Origin: Burkholderiales bacterium | GTDB taxonomy: Bacteria; Pseudomonadota; Gammaproteobacteria; Burkholderiales; Usitatibacteraceae | Length of the DNA: 64,000 nt | NCBI GenBank assembly: GCA_025359985.1 | Contig: JANYDB010000064.1 | Span: forward strand, 1-64,000 | Direction of reading: 5' to 3' | Part shown: positions 33,526-42,643 of the stretch, piece by piece | How the letters are laid out: the number at the start of each line of letters is the position of its first letter | How positions within the stretch are numbered: position 1 is the first letter of the stretch | Made by a program: the position numbers and the translations under genes | Notes under the pieces: generated by a model | Told to the model about the DNA's origin: nothing | Seen by the model: the letters and a program-made list of their open reading frames with translations, nothing else | Database searches by the model: none

Positions 33526-34481
33526 TGGCCACTTCCACGTCTACACCATATATCGGGAAAACGCCTGATCTTGCCGCGCCAGAAGTAGGGGCAGAAGTAA
33601 ACGCAAAAGCAGGGGAAGGGGCAGGCACGTGGAGATGGCCGAAGCAGGCCAGGCTCGCATTGTCGATTGTGGTCAATGTTGAGGAAGGCTCGGAATATAC
33701 GTTGGCCGATGGCGACAAGATTACCGAACCTGTTGATGAGTTGGGCGTGAGTCTGAAAAAGCCGCTACGCAACTATGGTAACGAATCCAATTATCAGTAC
33801 GGCATCAAGGAAGGACATGCGCGGATTGCGGCGCTGCTTGATCAGTATCAAGTGCATGCAACCTATACTGCCGCCGCACTTGCCCTGGAGCGTGCGCCAG
33901 CGATCGCGGCGTACATCAAGGCACGCGGTCACGAAACCTGTTGCCATGGCTATCGATGGATACATCAATTCGCGCTGGACGAAACCGAGGAGCGTGAATT
34001 CATTCGCAAAGGTCTCGACAGCATCGAAAAAACCACCGGCACGCGTCCAGTCGGCTGGCTGTCACGCTATTTGCATACGGCCCATACGCGCCGTTTATTG
34101 CAGGAGGCAGGCTGTGAATATCACATGGATGATTATTCTGCTGACGCGCCGTTCTGGGCTGCGGTGGAAGGCTCGCATAAACCGATGGTGATCGTGCCCT
34201 ATCAGCTCGATACCAATGACATGAAAATGTGGCTGGCACCGGGCTACTTGCCTGAGCATTGGCTGGACTACGCGGTGGCGACTCTGGATCAGCTTTATGC
34301 AGAAGGTGCCACGCAGCCACGGATGATGTCGCTGGGCTTGCATTTGCGTATTATTGGTCGCCCCGGACGCATTGGTGCGCTGGAAAAATTTCTGGAGCAT
34401 GCAAGCCAGAAACAGAGCGTGTGGTTTGCGCAACGCATCGAGATCGCACGCCATTTTGCCGCGAATGTGGCCGCCCCGTGA
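33525..34481 (+). CDS. Polysaccharide-deacetylase / PuuE-allantoinase-like hydrolase
   Basis: The start at 33525 overlaps the SDR stop and follows GAGGAGG; a longer frame from 33450 reads through the SDR gene. The 318-residue protein has a NodB-like fold: LSIVVNVEEGSEYTLADGD, a metal-site-like GHETCCHGYRWIHQF, RPVGWLSRYLHTAHTRRLLQEAG and DDYSADAPFW. These segments resemble PuuE-type allantoinases and other cytoplasmic deacetylase-fold amidohydrolases more than cell-wall deacetylases, and there is no signal peptide. It probably hydrolyses a C-N bond in an intermediate of the pathway, a further hint of an amide- or imide-containing substrate. Confidence 0.82.
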   Translation: MATSTSTPYIGKTPDLAAPEVGAEVNAKAGEGAGTWRWPKQARLALSIVVNVEEGSEYTLADGDKITEPVDELGVSLKKPLRNYGNESNYQYGIKEGHARIAALLDQYQVHATYTAAALALERAPAIAAYIKARGHETCCHGYRWIHQFALDETEEREFIRKGLDSIEKTTGTRPVGWLSRYLHTAHTRRLLQEAGCEYHMDDYSADAPFWAAVEGSHKPMVIVPYQLDTNDMKMWLAPGYLPEHWLDYAVATLDQLYAEGATQPRMMSLGLHLRIIGRPGRIGALEKFLEHASQKQSVWFAQRIEIARHFAANVAAP

Positions 34482-34486
34482 GCCTC

Positions 34487-35389
34487 ATGATCGCAACCGA
34501 TTCACCTCGTCGTTGCCTGCTGTTTGTTCCCGGCGCACGCCCCGAACGATTCGACAAAGCGGTGGCCTCAGGCGCTGACCAGGTTTGCATTGATTTGGAA
34601 GATGCGGTCGGGCGCGACGACAAAGTCACGGCACGTGAGGCAACGCTGCAGTTTATATTGGCAACGCAAAATAAATCCGCGCCGACAAGTCAGTCCGCTC
34701 AATCCAGACCGCCCGTGCAATTGGGCCTGCGTATTAACAGCATTAGCGGGCTTGATTACGGCAGCCGCGCATTAGGCTTGGCCGATTTACAGCGGATTGT
34801 TGAAACCGGCGCACGCCCCGCCTTCATCATGCTGCCGAAAATCGAAGACGCGGAAGATGTTTTGCGAGTAGAGAAAATATTGGCTCATACAGATATTCCG
34901 GTGATCCCCCAGCTTGAATCGCCGCACGCTATTTTTGAGGCGCGCGCGATTGCGGGCGCTTGCAAACGGGTGCAGGCGCTGATGTTCGGCGGCTATGATT
35001 ACGCCGTGGCGGCCCGGGTTAAACCCGGAGAACGAGGCTGGTTCTGGGCGCGCGCACAACTGGCGGCGGCGGCAGCGGAAGCAGAAATTGGCGCGCTTGA
35101 CGTGCCCAGTCTTGAGCTCAAAAATATGCACGAAGTCGCCGCCGAGACCGAGCAGGTGATCGCGCTCGGCTACACCGGCAAAGCCGCGATTCATCCGTCG
35201 CAGGTAGCGACGATTCAAAATATTTTTCTGCCCACCGCAGATGAACATCAGCGTGCGCTGCGCGTATTGGCGGCGGTTGCCAGCGCGACTTCTGCCGCCA
35301 TTCAGGTAGACGGCAAGCTGGTTGATCGCCCCATTGTGCTGGCGGCGCAGCGCGTGGCCGAACTCGCAAGGCTGGGGCTACGCGGTTAA
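34487..35389 (+). CDS. CitE/HpcH-like CoA-ester lyase
   Basis: The start is the ATG at 34487 (MIATDSPRRCLLFVPG); a GTG at 34478 overlaps the previous stop as GTGA and is also possible. The 300-residue product has CLLFVPGARPERFDKA, VCIDLEDAV with Mg-binding acids, LPKIEDAEDV and the QLESPHAI and LMFGGYDYAV segments of the malyl-CoA / citramalyl-CoA lyase family (HpcH/HpaI fold). Such lyases cleave malyl- or methylmalyl-type CoA esters to an oxo acid and acyl-CoA. With three CoA transferases nearby this fits cleavage of a substituted malyl-CoA. Confidence 0.88.
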   Translation: MIATDSPRRCLLFVPGARPERFDKAVASGADQVCIDLEDAVGRDDKVTAREATLQFILATQNKSAPTSQSAQSRPPVQLGLRINSISGLDYGSRALGLADLQRIVETGARPAFIMLPKIEDAEDVLRVEKILAHTDIPVIPQLESPHAIFEARAIAGACKRVQALMFGGYDYAVAARVKPGERGWFWARAQLAAAAAEAEIGALDVPSLELKNMHEVAAETEQVIALGYTGKAAIHPSQVATIQNIFLPTADEHQRALRVLAAVASATSAAIQVDGKLVDRPIVLAAQRVAELARLGLRG

Positions 35390-35428
35390 ATCAATTTAAA
35401 AAGACTGAAAAACATTAAAGGAAGCGTG

Positions 35429-35947
35429 ATGGTGCAAAACATTAAACAGGTCGGTGAAAATCGCTACCGTGAACATTTTGGCCGCTATTTTGAAGATTTT
35501 AAAGTGGGCGATATTTACGAACACCGCCCCGGTCGCATGATTACCGAGACCGATAATATCTGGTTCACGCTACTGACGATGAACACCCATCCAATGCATT
35601 TTGATCCGGAGTATGCCAAGGCCAGCGAGTTCGGCAAATGCATCATCTGCTCGCCGTTAACGGTTGCGCTGATGGTCGGCATGAGCGTGACCGATGTCAG
35701 CCAGAAAGCGATTGCGAATCTGGGCTGGACGGACATCAAAATGACCCATCCGCTGTTCGCTGGCGATACCCTTTACGCCGAATCAAAAGTGCTGGACAAG
35801 CGCGAATCGAAATCGCGACCCGGCGCCGGCATTGTCAGCGTCAGCACCGATGGTTACAACCAGGATAAAAAACTTGTCTGCTCTTTTAACCGCACTATGC
35901 TCATCGCCAAACGCGGTCACAGCGTGGAAGACAAGGTTAATTATTAA
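35429..35947 (+). CDS. MaoC-like acyl-CoA hydratase
   Basis: The ATG at 35429 follows AAAGGAA. The 172-residue protein is a hot-dog-fold MaoC protein: YFEDFKVGDIYEHRPGRMITETDNIWFTLLTMNTHPMHFD contains the hydratase-2-like N-D-x-N/H-x-x-H site (TMNTHPMHFD), and HPLFAGDTLYAESKVL follows. The sequence type resembles mesaconyl-CoA hydratase and related MaoC proteins. It lies just after the CitE-like lyase, and that order is typical of operons in which mesaconyl- or methylmalyl-type CoA esters are hydrated and cleaved. Confidence 0.86.
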   Translation: MVQNIKQVGENRYREHFGRYFEDFKVGDIYEHRPGRMITETDNIWFTLLTMNTHPMHFDPEYAKASEFGKCIICSPLTVALMVGMSVTDVSQKAIANLGWTDIKMTHPLFAGDTLYAESKVLDKRESKSRPGAGIVSVSTDGYNQDKKLVCSFNRTMLIAKRGHSVEDKVNY

Positions 35948-35963
35948 GCCAGATCATTTATCT

Positions 35964-36029
35964 AAACACTAGTATTGGCGGACTTTTTGAAGCAAAAATG
36001 CCCTGCATAAGCCGCCAATAATAGAGTTT
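35964..36029. repeat. Dispersed palindromic intergenic repeat, copy R2
   Basis: It starts AAACACTAGTATTGGCGG and ends GCCGCCAATAATAGAGTTT, so its arms TATTGGCGG and CCGCCAATA pair perfectly over 9 bp around a 31-base loop. It is the clearest copy of the family and has the reverse orientation of R1. It lies within an operon, between MaoC and acyl-CoA dehydrogenase genes. Confidence 0.7.
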
Positions 36030-36081
36030 GATTCACCAAAATTATACTGAAGCTGTAATGAAACACGATGAAGGAAACACC

Positions 36082-37254
36082 ATGAATTCGATGTCTGAAG
36101 CTGTTCATTTCACCCCCGACGATGAGCGCATGCTGCTCGACGCCATTGATAATTGGGTGGAGAAATCGGTGCGACCGATTGCGCGTGAATATGATCACGC
36201 CGATAAATATCCGGTCGAGCTAGTTGAAGAAATGAAGTCACTCGGATTGTTTGGCGCCACCATTTCGCCACATTACGGCGGCCTCGGCCTGCCGGCCAGC
36301 ACCTACGCCAAAATCGTGATCAAGGTGTCGTCGGTGTGGATGGCACCGACCGGTATTTTTAATTCGCATCTGATCATGGCGGTGGCGATTGAACGCTTCG
36401 GCACCGAGGCGCAAAAACAAAAATATTTGCCGCGGATGGCCACGGGCGAGTTGCGTGGCGGCATCGGTTTGACCGAGCCGGACTGCGGCACGGATTTGCA
36501 GGCGATTCGAACGGTTGCCAAAAAAGACGGTGATCACTATCTGATTAACGGCAACAAAATCTGGATCACCAATTCAGGTAACGGCGGCATGATTTTGCTG
36601 CTGGTCAAGACCGATCCGACCGCACAACCACGCCACAAAGGGATGAGTCTTTTCATCGCCGAGAAAGGCCCCGGCTTCATTGTTTCCAACAAAATGAAAA
36701 AGCTCGGCTACAAATCGATCGACAGTTGTGAGCTGGCTTTTCAGGACTATCGAGTGCATGAAGATTGTCTGCTGGGCGGCTTGGAGGGCAAAGGTTTTCA
36801 GCAGGTCGCCGGCGGCCTGGAGCTGGGGCGCATCAACGTCGCGGCACGTGGCGCCGGTATTGCAGAAGGCTCGTTAAAGCTCGCTTTGCGTTATGCGCAG
36901 GAGCGCAAAACCTTCGGCAAACCGATTTGCGAGCATCAGGCGATTCAACTTAAATTAGGCGAGATGGCATCACAGGTTGAAGCCTCAAAACTGCTGGTTG
37001 ATCACGCCGCACGGGCTTATGACCGGGGCGAGCGCTGTGATATGGAAGCTGGCATGGCGAAATATTTTGCTTCCGAGGCAGGCGTATTTTGTTCTCAGGA
37101 AGCAATGCGTATTTTCGGCGGCGCCAGCTATTCGGTTGAATATGAAATCGAACGCTTTTATCGCGACGCGATGCTGATGTGTATTGGTGAAGGCACTAAT
37201 GAAATGCAGCGCATTATCATTGCCAAACAACTCGTCGCTCGAAATCCCGCGTGA
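36082..37254 (+). CDS. Acyl-CoA dehydrogenase
   Basis: The start at 36082 follows AAGGAAACACC; an earlier in-frame start at 36028 overlaps the repeat. The 390-residue protein has the ACAD signatures: GGIGLTEPDCGTDLQ, NGNKIWITNSG, ERKTFGKPICEHQAIQ, and IFGGASYSVEYEIERFYRD with a catalytic Glu in IGEGTNEMQR. It oxidises an acyl-CoA to the enoyl-CoA using FAD and an electron-transfer flavoprotein. The following CoA-transferase gene overlaps its stop as GTGA. The acyl group is unknown; short branched or dicarboxylic acyl-CoA fits the gene context. Confidence 0.94.
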   Translation: MNSMSEAVHFTPDDERMLLDAIDNWVEKSVRPIAREYDHADKYPVELVEEMKSLGLFGATISPHYGGLGLPASTYAKIVIKVSSVWMAPTGIFNSHLIMAVAIERFGTEAQKQKYLPRMATGELRGGIGLTEPDCGTDLQAIRTVAKKDGDHYLINGNKIWITNSGNGGMILLLVKTDPTAQPRHKGMSLFIAEKGPGFIVSNKMKKLGYKSIDSCELAFQDYRVHEDCLLGGLEGKGFQQVAGGLELGRINVAARGAGIAEGSLKLALRYAQERKTFGKPICEHQAIQLKLGEMASQVEASKLLVDHAARAYDRGERCDMEAGMAKYFASEAGVFCSQEAMRIFGGASYSVEYEIERFYRDAMLMCIGEGTNEMQRIIIAKQLVARNPA

Positions 37255-38483
37255 TCATGACCCGCACGCCCCCGCCGGCAGTTTCTGCTGCTAACCTCCC
37301 CCTCGCCGGTATTCGTATCATCGCAGTTGAGCAATATGGCGCGGGCCCGTATGGCTCAAGCTATCTGGCTGATCTGGGCGCTGAAGTGATCAAGATCGAG
37401 AACCCGAACACCGGCGGCGATGTGTCGCGTGCCAACGGGCCGTTTTTTCTGGGCGAAGGTGATAGCGAATTTTTCCAGACTTTCAACGCCAACAAAAAAA
37501 GTTTTGCACTCGACCTGAAAGCGCCAGGCGGTCGCGCCGTGTTTGAAAAATTAGTCATCTCGGCCGACGCGGTACTCAACAATCTGCGTGGGGATCAGCC
37601 CGCCAAGCTAGGCATCGACTATCCAACACTGTCGAAATTAAAACCATCTATCGTCTGCGCCCATCTGTCTGCCTATGGACGCAACAATGATCGAACCGAC
37701 TGGCCGGGCTATGATTATCTGATGCAGGCCGAAGCCGGATTTTGCATGCTCACAGGTGAGCCGGATGGGCCCCCTGCGCGGTTTGGTTTATCCGTAGTAG
37801 ATTTTATGACCGGCATGACCATGTCGATTGCGCTGCTGTCTGGCGTCATCGGCGCGCTAAAAAGCGGGCGCGGACGTGATGTGGATGTCAGCTTGTTCGA
37901 TGTCGCACTGCATCAGCTTAGCTATCCGGCAACCTGGTATCTAAATAATCATTATGTGACTCAACGCATGCCTCGCGGGGCGCATCCGACCACGGTGCCA
38001 GCGCAAATGTATAACGCCAAAGGCGGGCATGTGTTTGTGTTGTGCATGATCGATAAATTCTGGCGCGCTTTATGTGTCGGGCTTCAGCGGCCTGAGCTGG
38101 CAGATGACCCGCGCTTTGATTCCATCCCGAACCGGCGTCTCAATCGCGATGCGTTAACCCCGATTCTGGATGCCGAGTTTGAAAAACATACGGCTGATGA
38201 ATGGATGCAAAAACTCGGTGGCGTGATTCCGATTGCGCCGGTTTACGATCTTGCCCGCAGTCTCGATAATCCCTATGTGGCGCAGGTTGGCATGATTCAA
38301 TCGCTTAATCACCCGGCCAATCCCAACCTGCGCCGTCTGGCGAATCCCATCAAGCTTGACGGCCAGCGCCTGCCCGTCGCACCCGCCAAAACGCTCGGTG
38401 CCGATACCGCAGCACTGCTCAATGAGTTAGGATTCGATGCTGCCGAAATCGATGCACTGCGGCAGTCGAAAGCCATTGTTTAA
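37251..38483 (+). CDS. CaiB/BaiF family (family III) CoA transferase, first of three
   Basis: The 410-residue protein shows family III hallmarks: GIRIIAVEQYGAGPYGSSYLADLGAEVIKIENP, NANKKSFALDLKAPGGRAVFEKL, AHLSAYGRNNDRTDWPGYDYLMQAEAGF, where the catalytic Asp is expected in the YDYLMQA region, and GLSVVDFMTGM. These enzymes move CoA between carboxylates via an Asp-anhydride mechanism. GTG at 37251 overlaps the previous stop; ATG at 37257 is the alternative start. Three paralogues in one operon suggest different acid/CoA pairs or hetero-oligomers. Confidence 0.9.
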   Translation: MIMTRTPPPAVSAANLPLAGIRIIAVEQYGAGPYGSSYLADLGAEVIKIENPNTGGDVSRANGPFFLGEGDSEFFQTFNANKKSFALDLKAPGGRAVFEKLVISADAVLNNLRGDQPAKLGIDYPTLSKLKPSIVCAHLSAYGRNNDRTDWPGYDYLMQAEAGFCMLTGEPDGPPARFGLSVVDFMTGMTMSIALLSGVIGALKSGRGRDVDVSLFDVALHQLSYPATWYLNNHYVTQRMPRGAHPTTVPAQMYNAKGGHVFVLCMIDKFWRALCVGLQRPELADDPRFDSIPNRRLNRDALTPILDAEFEKHTADEWMQKLGGVIPIAPVYDLARSLDNPYVAQVGMIQSLNHPANPNLRRLANPIKLDGQRLPVAPAKTLGADTAALLNELGFDAAEIDALRQSKAIV

Positions 38484-38504
38484 ATTATTTAAAGTGAGCC
38501 ACGG

Positions 38505-39662
38505 ATGAAGCTTGCCGGCGTTAAGGTCATCGACCTTTCACTGTTTTTACCGGGCCCGCATCTGACGATGCTGATGGCCGATCATGGTGCCGAGGTGATC
38601 AAACTTGAGCCCCCAGGCGAGGGGGAACCGGTGCGCCATATTGGCGCGATCCAAGCGGGCCATAGCGTGTGGTTTCGCAATACCCATCGCGGCAAAAAAA
38701 GTATTTGCCTGGACTTGAAAAATCCGGTTGAACTGGCGGCGCTGCTCGCCTTGATCGACACCGCCGATATCGTGGTGGAAGGTTTTCGTCCGGGTACGGC
38801 AGAGCGACTGGGCATCGACTATGACACCGTGGCAGCACGTAATCCGCGCATTATTTATTGCGCGATCTCAGCCTTCGGACAAACCGGGCCAAAACGCTTC
38901 AAACCCGCGCATGATCTGGCCATACAAGCCGATAGCGGCCTGATAAGCCTGAACCTGGGCGCTGATGGTAAACCGGCGATGCCTAATATGCCGGTAGCCG
39001 ATATGGCCGCATCGCTGATGGCGTTATCTGGTATTTTAATGGCGCTCTATCGCCGGGAAAAAACTGGCCAAGGCGATTACCTTGATATTTCGATGCAGGA
39101 TGCGTTGCTGTCGTGGACGCCTAATGTGATGGGGGTGCCATTTACACAAAACCGTGCGCCTGAGGTGAAACAACAACGCAGCTTTGGCGGGGGCAGTTTT
39201 TATAATCTTTATGAAACCGCGGATCACCGTTTTCTGGCGCTTGGGGGCAGTGAAGCCAAATTCGTTAAAAGCTTGTTGACGATGCTTGAGCGTGAAGATT
39301 TGATTGCAGCCGCCAGCACCGCACCCGGGCCTGAGCATGAGCCGGTTAAACAATTTTTAACCACTGCATTCGCCACCAAAACGCTTGCGCAATGGACCAC
39401 TCTGCTGGATGCCATCGATGTTTGCTGGGCACCGGTACGCGATTTGTATGAGGCAACCCAGGAGTTACATCTGGCTGCGCACGACACGATTCATCGAGAT
39501 GAATCAGGCGCGTTAAATTTGAATAACCCGATCCGCTTTCGCCACGAGGCGGGCGCGCCCGATTGGCGTTTGCCCGCAGTCGGTGAGCATAATGATGAGG
39601 TGCTGGGTGGTCTGAGCACCGCCAGCACAAATCATAAAATAGATAAAAATGAATTAGCATGA
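38505..39662 (+). CDS. CaiB/BaiF family (family III) CoA transferase, second of three
   Basis: The 385-residue protein has the same N-terminal Rossmann pattern (GVKVIDLSLFLPGPHLTMLMADHGAEVIKLEPP), HRGKKSICLDLKNP, and AISAFGQTGPKRFKPAHDLAIQADSGL with a conserved Asp in HDLAIQA for catalysis. FKPAHDLAIQ is close to formyl-CoA or alpha-methylacyl-CoA racemase members, so racemase activity on a 2-methylacyl-CoA is an alternative. It lies 21 bp after the first transferase and overlaps the HMG-CoA lyase gene by 4 bp. Confidence 0.9.
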   Translation: MKLAGVKVIDLSLFLPGPHLTMLMADHGAEVIKLEPPGEGEPVRHIGAIQAGHSVWFRNTHRGKKSICLDLKNPVELAALLALIDTADIVVEGFRPGTAERLGIDYDTVAARNPRIIYCAISAFGQTGPKRFKPAHDLAIQADSGLISLNLGADGKPAMPNMPVADMAASLMALSGILMALYRREKTGQGDYLDISMQDALLSWTPNVMGVPFTQNRAPEVKQQRSFGGGSFYNLYETADHRFLALGGSEAKFVKSLLTMLEREDLIAAASTAPGPEHEPVKQFLTTAFATKTLAQWTTLLDAIDVCWAPVRDLYEATQELHLAAHDTIHRDESGALNLNNPIRFRHEAGAPDWRLPAVGEHNDEVLGGLSTASTNHKIDKNELA

Positions 39663-40624
39663 TGACTAAAGTGCCCGTGACATTACCTGATGCGCTGCCC
39701 GTAGTTCTGATTAGCGAAGTCGGCCCGCGTGATGGCTTGCAAAGCATCAGCCGCATCATGACCACGGCTGATAAATGTCGCTGGTTGACGGCACTTTATC
39801 AAGCGGGGCTCCGCGAAATTGAGGTGGCCTCGTTTGTTCCCGCCGCGCTATTGCCGCAGATGGCGGATGCCGCTGCGGTGGTGGCACATGCGCTCACGCT
39901 GCCGGGGCTGACGGTGATGGCACTGGTGCCGAACCTGCGCGGCGCACAAGCCGCATTAGCCGCTGGCGTACATAAGCTCACTATTCCGGTATCGGCCAGC
40001 GCCGCACACTCACTGGCGAATGTGCGGAAATCGCGCGAGCAAATGGTCGAAGAGGTGCGGGCCATTGTGGCGTTGAAAAACGAGCTTGCGCCGCACGTAA
40101 AAATTGAAGCTGGTATTGCCACCGCGTTTGGCTGCACCCTGCAAGGCACGGTCGCCGAAGATGATGTCGTGCGGCTGGCGGCGAGCGTGATCGAGGCAGG
40201 CGCTAATGAATCGGGCCTCTCTGACACCACCGGCTATGCTAATCCGGCACAAGTACAACGCCTGTTTCGCCGCGTGCGTGCCGAAATTGGTGATAAAACC
40301 GGTGCGGCTCATATGCACAATACACGCGGCTTGGGACTGGCAAATTGCCTGGCCGCGTTTGAGGCTGAGGTGCGAACGTTTGACTCTTCACTAGGTGGAT
40401 TGGGCGGCTGCCCGTATGCACCCGGCGCCTCCGGCAATGTCGTGACCGAAGACCTGGTATTTATGTTTGAAGCGATGGGTGTGAACACCGGGGTTGATCT
40501 GGATGCCCTGATAGCTGCACGCGACGTGCTCAAAGCGGGCCTGCCTGATGAGCCACTTTACGGCATGACCCCTGAAGCTGGTTTGCCGAAAGGTTTTCAG
40601 CCGGCGCCCAGGGTCTCAAAATGA
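39659..40624 (+). CDS. Hydroxymethylglutaryl-CoA lyase family protein
   Basis: The 321-residue protein has the HMGL/DRE-TIM pattern: LISEVGPRDGLQSI at the start, IEVASFVP, TTGYANPAQVQRLF, HMHNTRGLGLAN and the catalytic loop DSSLGGLGGCPYAPGASGN with the conserved Cys. It cleaves 3-hydroxy-3-methylglutaryl-CoA or a related 3-hydroxy-3-alkyl dicarboxylyl-CoA into acetyl-CoA and an oxo acid. It overlaps the flanking CoA-transferase genes by 4 bp each. The paired transferases would supply its CoA-ester substrate. Confidence 0.93.
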   Translation: MMTKVPVTLPDALPVVLISEVGPRDGLQSISRIMTTADKCRWLTALYQAGLREIEVASFVPAALLPQMADAAAVVAHALTLPGLTVMALVPNLRGAQAALAAGVHKLTIPVSASAAHSLANVRKSREQMVEEVRAIVALKNELAPHVKIEAGIATAFGCTLQGTVAEDDVVRLAASVIEAGANESGLSDTTGYANPAQVQRLFRRVRAEIGDKTGAAHMHNTRGLGLANCLAAFEAEVRTFDSSLGGLGGCPYAPGASGNVVTEDLVFMFEAMGVNTGVDLDALIAARDVLKAGLPDEPLYGMTPEAGLPKGFQPAPRVSK

Positions 40625-41886
40625 ATGACCTCAATCTGAATAAGCCTATGTTGCCACCGCTCCCTGCTGCACCGTTAGCTACAATTACAGCCACACCTTC
40701 ACCACTACCGTTGGCCGGTATTCGCGTGATCGAATTTACCCACATGGTGATGGGACCGACCTGCGGCATGGTGCTGGCGGATTTGGGCGCAGAAGTCATC
40801 AAGGTTGAACCCATCGGCGGCGACAATACCCGCAAGCTGCTCGGCTCCGGTGCGGGATTTTTTGCGATGTTCAACCGCAATAAAAAAAGTATCGCCCTCG
40901 ATCTGCATCAACCTGAAGGCAAGGAAGCAGCGCTTAAGCTGATTGCGACGGCGGATGTAGTCAGCGAAAATTTCAAGCCCGACACTATGCGCAAACTCGG
41001 GCTCGATTACAGCTCGCTCAAAAAGCTGAATGAGCGGCTGATTTACGTGAGCCACAAAGGTTTTTTACCGGGCCCCTATGATCATCGTACCGCGCTGGAC
41101 GAGGTGGTGCAGATGATGGGCGGGCTCGCCTACATGACCGGGCGCCCGGGAGACCCACTGCGCGCAGGATCAAGTGTCAACGACATCATGGGCGGGATGT
41201 TTGGCGCAATCGGCGCGATGGCCGCATTGATGCAGCGTGCGCAAACCGGCAAAGGCCAGGAAGTACAGTCTGCGCTTTTCGAAAACAATGTCTTTTTGGT
41301 CGCTCAGCACATGATGCAGTTTGCGATCACCGGCAAAGCAGCGGCACCGATGCCTGCGCGGATTTCAGCGTGGGCGATTTATGATGTGTTCACGGTAAAA
41401 GATCATGAGCAAATATTTTTGGCCGTGGTCAGCGATACTCAGTGGGCAATTTTCTGTGATGCATTTGGCTATGGCGATTTAAAAACCGACCCGCGTTTGC
41501 AGTGCAACAACGCACGCGTTCAGGCGCGCGAATGGATGATGCCGGTGCTGCGAGCAAGGCTCGCTGAACATTCTGCCCATGCACTCAGCACCTTATTTGA
41601 AAAACATGGCTTACCGTTTGCCCCCATTACCCGCCCGCATGATTTGTTTGATGATCCGCATCTGCAGGCGACCGGTGGACTCGCTTCGATCAGATTGCCG
41701 GATGGCAATACCACCCGCACCCCGCTGCTGCCGTTAACCCTTGATGGTCAGCGGCCCGGCGTGCGCCTAAATCCACCACAGCTGGGCGAACACAACGAAG
41801 AAGTGCTGCGCGGACTCGGCTACGCGGATGAGCAAATCCGGCAGATGATAACCAACCGTATTATTTTTCAGGAGAAACCAGCATGA
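40621..41886 (+). CDS. CaiB/BaiF family (family III) CoA transferase, third of three
   Basis: The 421-residue protein has GIRVIEFTHMVMGPTCGMVLADLGAEVIKVEP, FNRNKKSIALDLHQPEGK and SVNDIMGGMFGAIGAMAAL of family III transferases. Its active-site segment is PYDHRTALDEVVQMMGGLAYMTG, different from the other two, which points to another substrate. An N-terminal proline/threonine-rich stretch of about 30 residues precedes the fold. Its ATGA start overlaps the HMG-CoA lyase gene, and the secreted VOC gene overlaps its end. Confidence 0.9.
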   Translation: MNDLNLNKPMLPPLPAAPLATITATPSPLPLAGIRVIEFTHMVMGPTCGMVLADLGAEVIKVEPIGGDNTRKLLGSGAGFFAMFNRNKKSIALDLHQPEGKEAALKLIATADVVSENFKPDTMRKLGLDYSSLKKLNERLIYVSHKGFLPGPYDHRTALDEVVQMMGGLAYMTGRPGDPLRAGSSVNDIMGGMFGAIGAMAALMQRAQTGKGQEVQSALFENNVFLVAQHMMQFAITGKAAAPMPARISAWAIYDVFTVKDHEQIFLAVVSDTQWAIFCDAFGYGDLKTDPRLQCNNARVQAREWMMPVLRARLAEHSAHALSTLFEKHGLPFAPITRPHDLFDDPHLQATGGLASIRLPDGNTTRTPLLPLTLDGQRPGVRLNPPQLGEHNEEVLRGLGYADEQIRQMITNRIIFQEKPA

Positions 41887-42515
41887 ACTTGATGAAACCT
41901 CGCGCGCTCGCCATGCCATTTGCGATGCCATCTGCTGCATCGCTTGCTTTATTGATCGCGTGCCTGTTTGCCGCAACCACCTCTCTGCCGACGATGGCAG
42001 AGCCCGTTGTTGACAGCGAACGCGTCGCTATTGATGTTCGACGCACCACGCTTATTGTGCGTGACATTGATAAATCGCTGCCACTGTACCGCGACGCACT
42101 TGGCCTGAAGGTGGTGTACGACCAAAAAATCGGCGGCGGCAAAGATAGCGAGGGCAAAGAAACCCCACCCACAGTGCGTTTAGTATTGCTGCGCGCCAAC
42201 GACACGTTTATTGGTGCGTTAGGTCTGATGCAGCGCCTAAATGATCTCAAGCCGACACCCGCAGAAAATAAAAAGCCGATGGCGGGCGCCATGATTGTGG
42301 TGATCAATGCAAAAGACCTTGAAGAACGATTCCCCAAAATAAGTAAAGTGCCCGGCGTAACCGTTGCCACTGCGCCTGAGCGCATCGAGTATCCCGCACC
42401 CGGTGGCGGTGTTATCCCGGTGCTGTTCAGCGCGATCTACGACCCGGATGGATTTTTTATCGAGATTAATAAAATTCTGGGAACGCCGGCTGGTACAGAG
42501 CCGGTCAAGAAATAA
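41883..42515 (+). CDS. Exported VOC-superfamily (glyoxalase-like) protein
   Basis: The 210-residue protein opens with a long signal peptide (ALLIACLFAATTSLPTMA-EP) and a glyoxalase-like domain: RRTTLIVRDIDKSLPLYRDALGLKVVYDQK, VRLVLLRANDTFIGALGLMQRL and SAIYDPDGFFIEINKIL. The terminal EIN...K strand carries the Glu commonly used for metal binding. Export is unusual for VOC proteins and points to a periplasmic role such as binding or opening the primary substrate. AGGAG precedes the ATG. It is the last gene before the bidirectional terminator. Confidence 0.82.
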   Translation: MNLMKPRALAMPFAMPSAASLALLIACLFAATTSLPTMAEPVVDSERVAIDVRRTTLIVRDIDKSLPLYRDALGLKVVYDQKIGGGKDSEGKETPPTVRLVLLRANDTFIGALGLMQRLNDLKPTPAENKKPMAGAMIVVINAKDLEERFPKISKVPGVTVATAPERIEYPAPGGGVIPVLFSAIYDPDGFFIEINKILGTPAGTEPVKK

Positions 42516-42547
42516 AAGCTCGATCGAACGTACATCGAGCACACCAT

Positions 42548-42584
42548 AAAAAAGCCGGGGGATTTTTAGTCCCCCGGCTTTTTT
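42548..42584. terminator. Bidirectional intrinsic terminator
   Basis: AAAAAAGCCGGGGGA pairs perfectly with TCCCCCGGCTTTTTT around TTTTTAG. It has poly-T on both strands and sits between the convergent VOC and TonB-receptor genes, so it should end both transcripts. Confidence 0.95.
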
Positions 42585-42643
42585 ATTGACAATAGATCAA
42601 CTACAGATAAACAAAAAATCCACGACTGTGCAAAATCTTAAAT

